Shown here in pieces: positions 7,488 to 15,837 of a stretch of DNA of 16,818 nt. Position 1 is the first letter of the stretch. The number at the start of each line of letters is the position of its first letter. This DNA comes from Pseudomonadota bacterium (GTDB lineage Bacteria > Pseudomonadota > Gammaproteobacteria > Burkholderiales > Eutrophovitaceae), in assembly GCA_002704665.1 (NCBI GenBank), contig PAHB01000021.1, positions 1-16,818 on the forward strand, written 5' to 3'. The notes below the pieces were generated by a model. The model ran no database searches. It worked only from the letters and a program-made list of their open reading frames with translations, and was not told the origin of the DNA. The translations under genes were made by a program, and so were the position numbers.

Positions 7488-8999
7488 TTAAACTAAATTC
7501 AAATCTAACTGGTTGCTAGTAGTAATGTTTCTTGAAAGCTCTTTATCATTTCTACGAGCCTCAATTAACCTTAAATATTCGGAGGTAACATCTCCCGTAA
7601 CATACTGTCCAGTAAAGCACGATGTTTCAAACCTATTTATCTTTGGATTAACGGATTGAACTCCACTTACTAGTGCCTCAAGCGACTGATAAATAAGTCG
7701 GTCGACCCCAAGCTCACTTGATATCTCAAAATTTTTCCTCCCGTTAGCTATTAACTCTTTAGCGGAGGGCATATCAATACCATAAACGTTAGGGTAACGA
7801 ACTGGTGGTGCCGCAGATGCGAAAAAAACCCGTCTTGCGCCGGCCTCTCTAGCCATTTGAACTATTTCACGGGCCGTGGTCCCCCGTACGATAGAATCAT
7901 CCACCAGCATCACATTTTTTCCTTTGAATTCCATTGTTATTGGGTTGAGTTTTTGGCGTACTGATTTTTTCCGTTTTTCTTGTCCGGGCATAATAAAAGT
8001 TCTTCCAATATAACGATTCTTAATAAACCCCTCCCTAAATGGAACTTTTAAGCTCACCGCCATCTCCATAGCCGCCGGTCGACTGGAATCAGGAATTGGA
8101 ATTACTACGTCTATTTTAATATCTGCGTGGTCTCGACGGATTTGGTCAGCAAGGCTTCTACCCATCCGCAGTCTTGTTTCATATACAGAAATACCGTTGA
8201 GGACTGAATCTGGACGAGCCAAATAGACATATTCAAAGATACAGGGACATAATTCTCGTGAGTTGATGCTGTTATCTGTATGAAAATTCCTATCAACATC
8301 AATAAGTATAGCCTCGCCCGGCTCCACATCTCTCAATATTTGGAAGCCAAGTGAATTGGCGGCGACACTCTCGGACGCGATTAAATATTCAGGATTACCT
8401 TCTGTTTCCTTTGTGGCGATTACAAGAGGCCTTATACCATTCGGATCACGAAAGGCCAATAAGCCATATCCAGCGATCATAGCCACTACCGCATAAGCTC
8501 CCTTAACTCTTTTGTGAAGCGCTTTAACTGCTTTAAAAACTGTCGCAGAATCTAATTCATGCCTTGTTACAGCTTTTTGTAACTCATTTGCCAATACATT
8601 TAATAAGACCTCTGAATCGGAGCTCGTGTTTACATGACGGAAATCTTCCCTGAATATATCCTTGGCTAATTCATCCGAGTTGGTGAGATTCCCGTTGTGC
8701 GCTAAAACTATCCCGAAAGGTGAGTTAACGTACAAAGGTTGTGCTTCGGCAGAAGAGCTAGCTGAACCTGCAGTCGGATACCTGCAGTGGCCTATTCCAA
8801 TTTGTCCTTCAAGATTCCGCATATCCCGAGTTCGAAAGACATCTCGCACCAACCCCTGCCCTTTCGCCATGTGAAAAGTGTTTTTCTCTGCTGTCACTAT
8901 TCCCGCGGCGTCTTGGCCTCGGTGTTGTAACAATAGCAAACCATCATAAAGCAAATGATTAGCCGGTTCTCCAGATGCTATTCCAATGATTCCACACAT
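7488..8999 (-). CDS. purF: Amidophosphoribosyltransferase (first step of purine synthesis)
   Basis: Transfers the glutamine amide nitrogen to PRPP to give 5-phosphoribosylamine, committing flux to IMP. The 503-residue protein begins MCGIIGIA; C2 becomes the N-terminal nucleophile after methionine removal. The class II glutaminase domain covers about 2-240, with R73 ('CRYPTAG'), HNGN at 101-104 and D128. The PRTase domain carries the PRPP loop VMLVDDSIVRGTT at 363-375 and the 'RPDSVLNGISVYETR' segment. The cysteines needed for the Fe-S cluster of Bacillus-type PurF are not in the right arrangement, so this is the E. coli type without a cluster. The start is preceded by GGAG about 13 nt upstream. 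It is the last gene of the leftward run, 67 bp after cvpA, the classic cvpA-purF pairing. Confidence 0.97.
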   Translation of the reverse strand: MCGIIGIASGEPANHLLYDGLLLLQHRGQDAAGIVTAEKNTFHMAKGQGLVRDVFRTRDMRNLEGQIGIGHCRYPTAGSASSSAEAQPLYVNSPFGIVLAHNGNLTNSDELAKDIFREDFRHVNTSSDSEVLLNVLANELQKAVTRHELDSATVFKAVKALHKRVKGAYAVVAMIAGYGLLAFRDPNGIRPLVIATKETEGNPEYLIASESVAANSLGFQILRDVEPGEAILIDVDRNFHTDNSINSRELCPCIFEYVYLARPDSVLNGISVYETRLRMGRSLADQIRRDHADIKIDVVIPIPDSSRPAAMEMAVSLKVPFREGFIKNRYIGRTFIMPGQEKRKKSVRQKLNPITMEFKGKNVMLVDDSIVRGTTAREIVQMAREAGARRVFFASAAPPVRYPNVYGIDMPSAKELIANGRKNFEISSELGVDRLIYQSLEALVSGVQSVNPKINRFETSCFTGQYVTGDVTSEYLRLIEARRNDKELSRNITTSNQLDLNLV

Positions 9000-9066
9000 A
9001 GCAAAATTTCTCCAATTGCATTAATACAATTCAGACTCCACAGTCTCCTGAACCGGTACGTTTCCG

Positions 9067-9555
9067 TTAATTAACAAAATCAGATTTCCCAAATTCCAAA
9101 GGAATCCAACTAAACCATAGGGCTACCGATTCAAGTTCGGAGCGAAAATACGCATCTACCCAATAATCCTCTAAAACAAATGGTGTAAAACTGACCAATA
9201 ACGAACCAATTGCCAGAATTAGCAACCCTCTCGCGAAACCAAAGAAGATACCAAGGAGTCGATCAGTTCCCGATAATCCACTGCTTCGAACAATTCGCGA
9301 CATTTGTCCTGCTATAAAACTGAAAATAAATACTGTAAATACTAATATTATAACAAATGCTAGGGCATATCTGACCCCGGGATTACTAATATTCTCTGGA
9401 ACTTGTCGTTCAATAACCGGTGCCCAAATGATCGCTGAGTAAATTGCCCCTGCCCAAGCTAAAAGAGACAAAATTTCTTTAACAAATCCCCGTAACAAGC
9501 TAAAAAAAACCGATATTGCCATGGTGAAAATTACAATGTAGTCAATAAAGGTCAT
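9067..9555 (-). CDS. cvpA: CvpA family inner-membrane protein
   Basis: A 162-residue polytopic inner-membrane protein, named for its role in colicin V production in E. coli and later linked to envelope and bile stress; its biochemical role is not settled. Four hydrophobic segments are visible at about 4-20, 28-46, 63-85 and 103-124. The family hallmarks are the N-terminal 'MTFIDYIVIFTMAISVFFSLLRGFVKE', with a charged RGFxKE turn after helix 1, and 'LSGTDRLLGIFFGFARGLL' before helix 4. It lies between the SPOR protein gene (11-bp gap) and purF (67-bp gap), the usual position. No strong Shine-Dalgarno precedes the ATG, and translation may be coupled to the gene before it. Confidence 0.93.
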   Translation of the reverse strand: MTFIDYIVIFTMAISVFFSLLRGFVKEILSLLAWAGAIYSAIIWAPVIERQVPENISNPGVRYALAFVIILVFTVFIFSFIAGQMSRIVRSSGLSGTDRLLGIFFGFARGLLILAIGSLLVSFTPFVLEDYWVDAYFRSELESVALWFSWIPLEFGKSDFVN

Positions 9556-9566
9556 ATTCTAAGATT

Positions 9567-10139
9567 TTAATTAGCCTCGTTGAAAGGGACTAATAAGACT
9601 GTAGGTTCTCCAATTTTCAGCCCTATTTTTTTTATGGCTTTTACAACAGATTGAGCAAGTATTTTGCTTGAATAAGGACCCACCCTTACCCGTGTCCGAA
9701 CCTTACCATTGATATCTAATTCTTCTGTGTAAACTGGAAGCTTCGCCCCCTTTACCTTTTTCACTAACTTACCGACCGCTTCTTTATCGTCAAATGCGCC
9801 GAGTTGAACGATGTATTGTTTATCACTAATGGCTGAAGTAGTTTTATCTTTACCGGCATTTTTCTTATTTAGTTGTTTTTTCGCATTGACTTCCCCTGGG
9901 TCAACCAAATGAGACCTATCCGGTAAGTTTTCCAAACTTTTCTTTTCCAACAGTCTGTTGATATTGTTCGGAATCTCTGGAATTTCTATCAAAATATCTT
10001 CTGATAAAGGCCGAGGTTCATTATCCAAAAACATCGGCAAAAAAACTATTACTAACAACATTAACGCAATTGCCCCAATTAACCGCTGGCGAGACCGTCT
10101 CTTTAGCTCTGTCTCCTCAGATCCTAGTTTTTTTACCAT
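9567..10139 (-). CDS. SPOR-domain (DedD-like) inner-membrane division protein
   Basis: A 190-residue bitopic membrane protein. A short basic cytoplasmic N-terminus (about 1-19) is followed by a transmembrane helix at about 20-38 ('LIGAIALMLLVIVFLPMFL'), a polar periplasmic linker rich in Lys and Asn, and a C-terminal SPOR domain at about 107-186 ('YIVQLGAFDDKEAVGKL', then 'TRVRVGPYSSKILAQ'). SPOR domains bind denuded glycan strands at the septum, so a role in cell division like that of DedD is likely. The name dedD is plausible by synteny (folC-dedD-cvpA-purF) but orthology is not proven here. The start overlaps the end of folC by 23 bp, and no other Met precedes the membrane helix, so translational coupling is expected. 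Confidence 0.88.
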   Translation of the reverse strand: MVKKLGSEETELKRRSRQRLIGAIALMLLVIVFLPMFLDNEPRPLSEDILIEIPEIPNNINRLLEKKSLENLPDRSHLVDPGEVNAKKQLNKKNAGKDKTTSAISDKQYIVQLGAFDDKEAVGKLVKKVKGAKLPVYTEELDINGKVRTRVRVGPYSSKILAQSVVKAIKKIGLKIGEPTVLLVPFNEAN

Positions 10140-11412
10140 TATGTTGATCCTTTAATATGCTGATAGCCTCATTTACGAGAAAAAATGAGCCAAAGACTAC
10201 GACTCTATCATTACCTGATGCTAATTGTTTTGCCACTGAATATGCATCTTTGAAAGATGAGAATTCTTCCACGCTGTCGGCTTGTATGCCGCATCTAAAA
10301 AAAACCCTTCGAATTTGTTCGTGCGTCATTGTTTTATCCGTTTTTAACAATGTAATTATCCAATAATCAATCTGTTTCTTTAATGCATTAATTATTCCAA
10401 ACGCATCTTTCGTCGAAAGCATTCCTAAAATAGCAACTGTTTTGTCTACTTTAGGCATTTGGCTCAAAGCGAAACCAAATGCTGAGGCAGCCTGCGGATT
10501 ATGGCCAACATCGATAATCACTTCCGGTCTGCATGGGATACTTTGACATCTACCTTTCAGGGAGACATTTACCAATCCTTTCCTTATTGACCCCTTATCA
10601 ACAGGAAGTATATTACTTAGGGTATTCAAAGCGGCCAAAGAAACCGCCGCATTATTCAATTGAAAATCACCTCGTAAAGATGGCCAAGGCAAAGTTAATT
10701 TTTGTCCATCATCACTCCAATACACCCATTCCCTAAGTCCAAAAGAACTATATCCAAAGTTTCTTCTAACCAAATTAAAGTTAGAACCGATTCGCCGAGC
10801 CTCTCTCTCTAATTCCACAGGCGGTTTATCTTCTCCACAAATGACCGGACTATTTTTTCGAAAAATTCCCGCTTTTTCTTTTGCTATTTTATCAAGTGTG
10901 GTGCCTAAAAACTCCGTATGATCCATCGCAAGGCTTGTGATAATAGAGCATTGCCCATCAAAAATATTAACCGCATCTAGTCTACCTCCCATACCAACCT
11001 CTAAAATGATAACATCCAGTTGAAATCGGGAAAAACAATAGGCCGCCGCGAGAGTTGCCCACTCAAAATAGGTTAATGCAACATCATTCTTATTTTTATC
11101 GATATGCTCAAAGGCATCAACTAAGCTTTCATCGTTTATTTCGCTACCGCAGATTTTTATACGCTCATTAAATCGAGTAATGTGAGGTGAGGTATACAAT
11201 CCAACCTTAAAACCAGAGGCTAAAAGGATAGATTCCAATATTGCACAAACTGACCCTTTGCCATTTGTACCTCCAACAACAATAATCGGGCATTCAAAAT
11301 TTAGGGCCATCCGTTCTTGAATTTTTTTTACTCTATCAAGGCCCATATTTATTTCTATTGGACTGCTATTTTCAATTTTTTTAAGCCATTGAGTTAACCC
11401 ATCCAGTGACAT
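10117..11412 (-). CDS. folC: Dihydrofolate synthase / folylpolyglutamate synthase
   Basis: A cytoplasmic Mur-ligase-fold enzyme that adds glutamate to dihydropteroate and extends polyglutamate tails on folates using ATP. The 431-residue protein has the P-loop GGTNGKGSV at 47-55, the folate-binding segment 'VGLYTSPHITRFNERIKI', the central 'FEWATLAAAYCF' and 'LEVGMGGRLDAVN' motifs, 'MDHTEFLG' and the C-terminal 'DVGHNPQAA'. The length matches bifunctional FolC of E. coli (422), which supports both activities, although family members can be FPGS only. The ATG follows accD after 33 bp and is preceded by A-rich sequence without a strong Shine-Dalgarno. The 3' end overlaps the SPOR gene by 23 bp. 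Confidence 0.96.
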   Translation of the reverse strand: MSLDGLTQWLKKIENSSPIEINMGLDRVKKIQERMALNFECPIIVVGGTNGKGSVCAILESILLASGFKVGLYTSPHITRFNERIKICGSEINDESLVDAFEHIDKNKNDVALTYFEWATLAAAYCFSRFQLDVIILEVGMGGRLDAVNIFDGQCSIITSLAMDHTEFLGTTLDKIAKEKAGIFRKNSPVICGEDKPPVELEREARRIGSNFNLVRRNFGYSSFGLREWVYWSDDGQKLTLPWPSLRGDFQLNNAAVSLAALNTLSNILPVDKGSIRKGLVNVSLKGRCQSIPCRPEVIIDVGHNPQAASAFGFALSQMPKVDKTVAILGMLSTKDAFGIINALKKQIDYWIITLLKTDKTMTHEQIRRVFFRCGIQADSVEEFSSFKDAYSVAKQLASGNDRVVVFGSFFLVNEAISILKDQHNGKKTRI

Positions 11413-11445
11413 ATTTTCATTTTCTTTTTGGCAGTTTTATTTTCT

Positions 11446-12303
11446 TTACGATCGATCTCTTAAAAGCAAAATAATATTATGCAGAGTATCTCTCATTTGA
11501 CGTCTATCAATTATCATGTCAATTGCCCCATTCTTGAGAAGGAATTCGGATCTTTGAAATCCCTCAGGAAGTTTCTCTCTTACCGTTTGCTCGATAACCC
11601 GTGGCCCCGCAAATCCAATCAGAGCATTCGGCTCTGCGACAATTACGTCTCCGAGCATCGCAAAACTCGCAGACACACCACCCATTGTTGGATCAGTAAG
11701 CACAGAAATAAATGGGAGCTTATGCTTAGCTAGCTTCGTTAAACAGGCTGTCGTTTTAGCCATTTGGAGCAAGGAAAACACCCCTTCCTGCATCCTTGCC
11801 CCGCCGCTCGCTGAGAAACAGATCAATGGCAAATCAAATTCACAGCAAACATTCACTGCCCGAGAAAATTTTTCGCCTACCACGGAGCCCATGGATCCAC
11901 CTAAAAACTCGAATTCAAAAGCCGTACATACAACCTTTTCGCCCTTAATTTTACCCCTGAAAACCACAAAAGCATCAAACTCATTGGTTTCTTTTTTAGC
12001 CAGTTTTACTCTCTCAACATATTTTTTGCTATCGACGAATTTAAGTGGATCATTAGACTGCAGCTCCCTCGCGATTTCGACCCGATCATCTTCATCTATC
12101 GTAATATCGATTCTTTTCCTTGCACCGACTCGACTGTGATGAGAACATTTTGGACAAACATTTAAGTTTCTCGAAAAATCTGCAAGATATAGGACAGTTT
12201 CACAACTCTCGCATTTGCTCCACAGACCTTCCGGTATGCTCCTACGCTCATCTGCTCGAGACCTTTTAATTTTTGGGGGCAGTAGCCTATCCAACCAACT
12301 CAT
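11446..12303 (-). CDS. accD: Acetyl-CoA carboxylase carboxyltransferase subunit beta
   Basis: Beta subunit of the carboxyltransferase half of acetyl-CoA carboxylase, which makes malonyl-CoA for fatty acid synthesis together with AccA. The 285-residue protein has the N-terminal four-cysteine zinc ribbon C31-x2-C34 and C50-x2-C53, implicated in nucleic-acid or mRNA binding in E. coli, followed by the crotonase-like fold with 'SASGGARMQEGVFSLLQMAKT' and 'LTDPTMGGVSASFAMLGDV', whose glycine-rich turns form the oxyanion hole. It opens with the conserved 'MSWLDRLLPPKI'. The gene lies 13 bp after trpA and 33 bp before folC. The trpA-accD-folC order is widely conserved in betaproteobacteria and many gammaproteobacteria. 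accA, accB and accC are not in the window. Confidence 0.97.
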   Translation of the reverse strand: MSWLDRLLPPKIKRSRADERRSIPEGLWSKCESCETVLYLADFSRNLNVCPKCSHHSRVGARKRIDITIDEDDRVEIARELQSNDPLKFVDSKKYVERVKLAKKETNEFDAFVVFRGKIKGEKVVCTAFEFEFLGGSMGSVVGEKFSRAVNVCCEFDLPLICFSASGGARMQEGVFSLLQMAKTTACLTKLAKHKLPFISVLTDPTMGGVSASFAMLGDVIVAEPNALIGFAGPRVIEQTVREKLPEGFQRSEFLLKNGAIDMIIDRRQMRDTLHNIILLLRDRS

Positions 12304-12316
12304 GGATCAATGCCTG

Positions 12317-13141
12317 TTAACATTCATCAATAGCTTCCCTAATTTCAGTCAGTAAATTATAAAGATTTTGTTCTATTTTATCTTCCCTAGAATTTTCTAT
12401 CTCTTCCACTATGCGGCTACCAATAACTACAGCATCCGACACTCTCGCAACTGACTTTGCGGTATTAGCATCCCTGATTCCAAATCCAACCCCAACAGGA
12501 AGCCTAACCGTTTCCCTAATTTTCGGTATGCGCTGGGCGACACTATCAATATCCAAATGGTTAGCGCCAGTAACGCCTTTTAATGAAACATAGTACACGT
12601 AGCCTCCCGCCATCCGCGCTACTGCTTCCATTCGAGCAGCACTTGATGTCGGTGCAAGGAGATAAATCGAATCGATGCCGTGCTTTCGCAGCTGAGTATT
12701 CAAGTCTCTTCCCTCTTCTGGGGGATAATCAACCGTCAAAACACCATCCACTCCTGCATCTTTGCATAAAATAGCAAATTGTGCATACCCTAACACCTCA
12801 ATTGGATTAGCATAACCCATTAATACCACGGGCGTAATAGAATCCGATTTTCGAAAGTCCTTAACAAATTCCAGAACTTGATATAGATCTATTTTTTTTT
12901 TCAGTGCACGTTCACTTGATCTTTGAATCACTGGTCCATCCGCCATCGGATCTGAAAATGGAACTCCCAACTCTATGACATCAGCTCCCGCTTTAACCAT
13001 TAAGTGCATTAGTTTTACCGTAAGTTCAGCTGATGGATCTCCGGCTGTAAAAAAAGGAATCAAAGCCTTTTTATTCGCACTTTGGATATCCTCGAATTTC
13101 TTCGATATCCGTGACTGTATTTTCTTCAACTTTTTCCCCAA
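12317..13141 (-). CDS. trpA: Tryptophan synthase alpha chain, apparent TTG start
   Basis: Cleaves indole-3-glycerol phosphate to indole and glyceraldehyde 3-phosphate, passing indole to TrpB through a tunnel in the alpha2-beta2 complex. The TIM-barrel protein is up to 274 residues. Catalytic E57 ('VIELGVPFSDP') and D68 (PMADG) correspond to E49 and D60 of E. coli, and the phosphate-binding 'VGFGIRD' is present. No ATG precedes the conserved 'KKALIPFFTAGDP'. In-frame stop codons lie just upstream of 13141, so the gene must start at a non-ATG codon: TTG at 13141, or TTG at 13129 (residue 5). The latter has a GGGGA Shine-Dalgarno-like run (complement of 13135-13139) 5 nt before it and gives a length nearer the family norm. 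It begins 17 bp after trpB and precedes accD by 13 bp. Confidence 0.95.
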   Translation of the reverse strand: MGKKLKKIQSRISKKFEDIQSANKKALIPFFTAGDPSAELTVKLMHLMVKAGADVIELGVPFSDPMADGPVIQRSSERALKKKIDLYQVLEFVKDFRKSDSITPVVLMGYANPIEVLGYAQFAILCKDAGVDGVLTVDYPPEEGRDLNTQLRKHGIDSIYLLAPTSSAARMEAVARMAGGYVYYVSLKGVTGANHLDIDSVAQRIPKIRETVRLPVGVGFGIRDANTAKSVARVSDAVVIGSRIVEEIENSREDKIEQNLYNLLTEIREAIDEC

Positions 13142-13158
13142 TACTTTTTATCAAAAAA

Positions 13159-14376
13159 TTAAAGGTGAATGCCACTAACCCGTGCAACCGTATCCATGTC
13201 TTTATCTCCTCGACCAGACAAATTTACCAGAATGATTTTGTTTTTATCGTATGATGGTGCAATCTTTATCGCGTGAGCAATCGCATGCGCTGTCTCAAGA
13301 GCAGGCATTATCCCTTCAACTCTAGTAAGAGTGTGAAAAGCGTCAAGCGCCTCAGCATCGGTAACACTTACGTATTCTGCCCGCCCGTTATCTTTTAACC
13401 AAGCGTGTTCCGGACCAACTCCTGGATAATCTAAGCCTGCGGAAATAGAATGTGTTTCAATAATCTGTCCGTTTTTATCTTGAATCAAATAGGTTCGATT
13501 ACCGTGCAGAACTCCGGGTTGTCCGGCGCACAGTGTGGCAGCATGTTTGCCCGAATCAATTCCACTACCGCCAGCTTCGACCCCAATTAGTTTTACATTT
13601 TTTTCCCCAATATATGGGTAAAAAACACCCATCGCATTTGACCCTCCCCCAACACAGGCTAATATCGCATCAGGGTGTCTGCCAATCTCTGTCGGCATTT
13701 GATCTTTAATTTCGTTGCCAACAACTGAATTGAAGTCCCTTACCATCATCGGATAGGGATGAGGCCCTGCAACGGTTCCTATAATATAAAAAGTATCGTT
13801 TACATTGGTAACCCAATCCCGCATCGCCTCATTTAAAGCATCTTTAAGCGTACGGGATCCACTCTCGACTGGTACAACTTTTGCGCCAAGCAATTTCATT
13901 CTGTAAACATTTGTAGACTGTCTCTTAATATCTTCGGATCCCATATACACGACGCATTCCATTCCATATCTTGCCGCTACAGTGGCAGATGCTACACCAT
14001 GCTGTCCAGCACCGGTCTCAGCAATAATCCGTGTTTTCCCCATATGTTTCGCAAGAAGTATTTGTCCCATCGTATTGTTAATTTTGTGGGCCCCTGTGTG
14101 ATTAAGATCCTCCCTTTTCAACCAAATTTGGCCACCACCCAGTTGTTCTGAAAGCCTTTTTGCAAAATAAATAGGGCTAGGACGACCCACAAAATTCTTT
14201 AGTTCAGACGAGAGCTCCGCTAGAAAATCTTTATCCTCTCGCAGATCTTCGTAATTTTTACGCAGCTCCTCTAACGCGTGCATCAAAGTCTCTGCAACAA
14301 AAATACCTCCGTACGGACCGTAATGCCCCTTTGCATCAGGCAGATTATATTCGTTGACAGGTTCATTCATTTGCAT
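13159..14376 (-). CDS. trpB: Tryptophan synthase beta chain
   Basis: PLP enzyme that condenses indole with serine to give tryptophan. The 405-residue protein contains the PLP lysine K98 in 'HTGAHKINN', the catalytic glutamate E120 in 'AETGAGQHG', the phosphate-binding GGGSNAMG at 243-250 and the 'GLDYPGVGPEH' segment. It is the TrpB1 type that pairs with TrpA. The start at 14376 is supported by a perfect AAGGAG (complement of 14384-14389) 7 nt upstream; the second ATG, two codons later, would lie 13 nt away. With this start it overlaps the end of trpF by 10 bp. It ends 17 bp before trpA, so TrpB and TrpA should be made from one message. Confidence 0.98.
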   Translation of the reverse strand: MQMNEPVNEYNLPDAKGHYGPYGGIFVAETLMHALEELRKNYEDLREDKDFLAELSSELKNFVGRPSPIYFAKRLSEQLGGGQIWLKREDLNHTGAHKINNTMGQILLAKHMGKTRIIAETGAGQHGVASATVAARYGMECVVYMGSEDIKRQSTNVYRMKLLGAKVVPVESGSRTLKDALNEAMRDWVTNVNDTFYIIGTVAGPHPYPMMVRDFNSVVGNEIKDQMPTEIGRHPDAILACVGGGSNAMGVFYPYIGEKNVKLIGVEAGGSGIDSGKHAATLCAGQPGVLHGNRTYLIQDKNGQIIETHSISAGLDYPGVGPEHAWLKDNGRAEYVSVTDAEALDAFHTLTRVEGIMPALETAHAIAHAIKIAPSYDKNKIILVNLSGRGDKDMDTVARVSGIHL

Positions 14377-15011
14377 CTTTTTACTCCTTGAAAAAAAGCT
14401 TTAATTTTATTGATATCTTTCACGCCCGGTGATACCTCTATTCCGGAGCTGACGTCAACGGCCCAGGGCTTAACTTTACTAATAGCCATCCCAACATTAT
14501 TTGGATTTAAACCGCCAGCCAAAATTATCGGACAAGACAACCCTTCTGGGATTAAGTCCCAGTCAAAGGTTACACCAGTCCCTCCTTTTTCTCCTTCAAC
14601 AAAGGAATCCAACAATAAACCCTTAGCCGAGGAGTAGTACCCACTTAATTGTATCAAATCTATGTTTTTGTGTACTCTTACTGCTTTAATGTAATTTTTA
14701 TCAAACTGCTCACAAAATTCTACCGATTCATTTCCATGAAATTGTAACAAATCAGGCTGCACAGATTGTATAACATCAGATACTTGATCGGGCTGAGGGT
14801 CAACGAATAATGCAACCGAGGATACAAAAGGCGGCATTCCCCGAATAATTTCTCTGGCTTTAAGCGTTTCTAAAAAACGAGCGCTTTTTTTGTAAAATAT
14901 CAAACCAATGGCGTCAGCGCCGGCTCTCACTGCCATAGAACAATCCTCTGCGGTGGTTATGCCACAAACTTTAACTCTTGTAATTTCGCTACAAGTTTTA
15001 TTTATATTCAT
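14367..15011 (-). CDS. trpF: Phosphoribosylanthranilate isomerase
   Basis: Amadori isomerase that turns N-(5'-phosphoribosyl)anthranilate into CdRP, the third step of the tryptophan branch. Catalytic residues are visible: the cysteine of 'VKVCGIT' (C16 with this start) and the aspartate of 'AVDVSSGIE'; 'LLQFHGNE' and the phosphate-binding 'LAGGLNPNNV' are also present. The frame extends upstream to an ATG at 15059, but that adds 16 residues before the family's normal N-terminus. I therefore prefer the ATG at 15011, which gives 214 residues; no strong Shine-Dalgarno separates the two. With this start it overlaps truA by 14 bp (62 bp with the longer form). The stop overlaps the trpB start. It is a stand-alone TrpF, not fused to TrpC as in enterics, and trpC is not nearby. 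Confidence 0.94.
   Translation of the reverse strand: MNINKTCSEITRVKVCGITTAEDCSMAVRAGADAIGLIFYKKSARFLETLKAREIIRGMPPFVSSVALFVDPQPDQVSDVIQSVQPDLLQFHGNESVEFCEQFDKNYIKAVRVHKNIDLIQLSGYYSSAKGLLLDSFVEGEKGGTGVTFDWDLIPEGLSCPIILAGGLNPNNVGMAISKVKPWAVDVSSGIEVSPGVKDINKIKAFFQGVKRCK
14384..14389 (-). promoter_or_regulatory. Ribosome binding site of trpB
   Basis: The coding strand reads AAGGAG, a full-strength Shine-Dalgarno, 7 nt upstream of the ATG at 14376 and inside the trpF coding end. It decides between the two closely spaced ATG codons of trpB in favour of the first, and it implies that trpB can be initiated efficiently independently of coupling to trpF. Confidence 0.8.
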
Positions 15012-15804
15012 ATAAACCGTCGGAATTGCAATTAGAGGGGAAAGCCCAGCTTTCATCATAACTCACTTTTGTAAGAAAGAGCCCATCTGATGAAAAAGTT
15101 GGTCCTGCAAGGCTTCTATCCCTCGAATCTCGAACCTCGGCTATCCAAATGGGAGGTTTTTTTCTTGTGCCAACCTGAACCAAAGATCCAACGATATTCC
15201 TTACCATATGCTGTAAAAAAGCGTTTGCGGTAATTTCAATTTTTATAAGATTATAATGTTGGGTAACATTTATCGAAAATATTTCTCTGTTTGCATTAGC
15301 TGCTTGGCAACCAGCTGCCCTAAAAGCACTAAAATCATGCCCCCCCAATAGATGTCGGCAACCCTCTTTTATAGCTAAAAGTGATAATTTTTCGTCGCAC
15401 CACCCCACTTTTCCCTTCAGCAGGCCCGGTGGTTGCTGGCGATTCAGAATAAAATATGCATAAGTACGTGACCTTGCAGAATACCGTGCATGAAACTTTT
15501 TGCCGACTACTCTAGCCCAGTTTACAGCCATTTTTCCAGTTAAAAATGCATTGCAGCCGTTTACCCAGTTTGATGGTTCTCTTTTTACAACTGGGTCAAA
15601 GTGTACAACCTGGCCCGTAGCATGAACTCCAGCATCGGTACGACCGGCACAAACAATACTTATTTTTTTGTTCCCAGCCACCTTTGTGAGTGCCTCCTCA
15701 AACTCACTTTGGATCGAATACTTATCAGGCTGAACCTGCCATCCATTGAATCCTTGACCATCATACTCCAAACCAAGAACTACTCTACTTCCATTTTGAA
15801 TCAT
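14998..15804 (-). CDS. truA: tRNA pseudouridine(38-40) synthase
   Basis: Isomerises uridines 38-40 in the anticodon stem-loop of tRNAs to pseudouridine. The family core is complete: 'LGLEYDGQGFNGWQVQPD' near the N-terminus, the catalytic aspartate in 'CAGRTDAGVHATGQVVHFD' (D57 with this start), 'ARYSARSRTYAYFI', and 'TANAFLQHMVRNIVGSLVQVG'. The frame is open further upstream to a GTG at 15825, but no Shine-Dalgarno precedes it. The ATG at 15804 has AGGCGA 7 nt upstream and gives the usual TruA N-terminus, so I chose it (268 residues). It follows fimV by about 33 bp and overlaps trpF at its 3' end. The fimV-truA-trpF order is characteristic of beta- and gammaproteobacteria. Confidence 0.95.
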   Translation of the reverse strand: MIQNGSRVVLGLEYDGQGFNGWQVQPDKYSIQSEFEEALTKVAGNKKISIVCAGRTDAGVHATGQVVHFDPVVKREPSNWVNGCNAFLTGKMAVNWARVVGKKFHARYSARSRTYAYFILNRQQPPGLLKGKVGWCDEKLSLLAIKEGCRHLLGGHDFSAFRAAGCQAANANREIFSINVTQHYNLIKIEITANAFLQHMVRNIVGSLVQVGTRKKPPIWIAEVRDSRDRSLAGPTFSSDGLFLTKVSYDESWAFPSNCNSDGLYEYK

Positions 15805-15837
15805 CGATCTTCGCCTGAAATGCACATTCAGAGTTCT

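Noticed and set aside
7482..7504. 6-bp inverted repeat ATTTGA / TCAAAT with an 11-nt loop at the lpxH-purF junction, considered as a bidirectional terminator
   Set aside because: The stem is almost all A/T, the loop is long and there is no clean T-tract after either arm. It also extends into the purF coding end.
8240..8250. Two close cysteines in PurF (CPC at 251-253), considered as Fe-S cluster ligands
   Set aside because: Cluster-bearing PurF proteins use a different cysteine arrangement with ligands in the C-terminal part. The rest of the sequence follows the E. coli type.
9033..9046. 5-bp hairpin AGACT / AGTCT with a 4-nt loop in the cvpA-purF gap, considered as a purF leader regulatory element
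   Set aside because: The stem is too short to be distinguished from chance and no T-tract follows. I recognise no riboswitch motif or PurR operator in the 67-bp gap.
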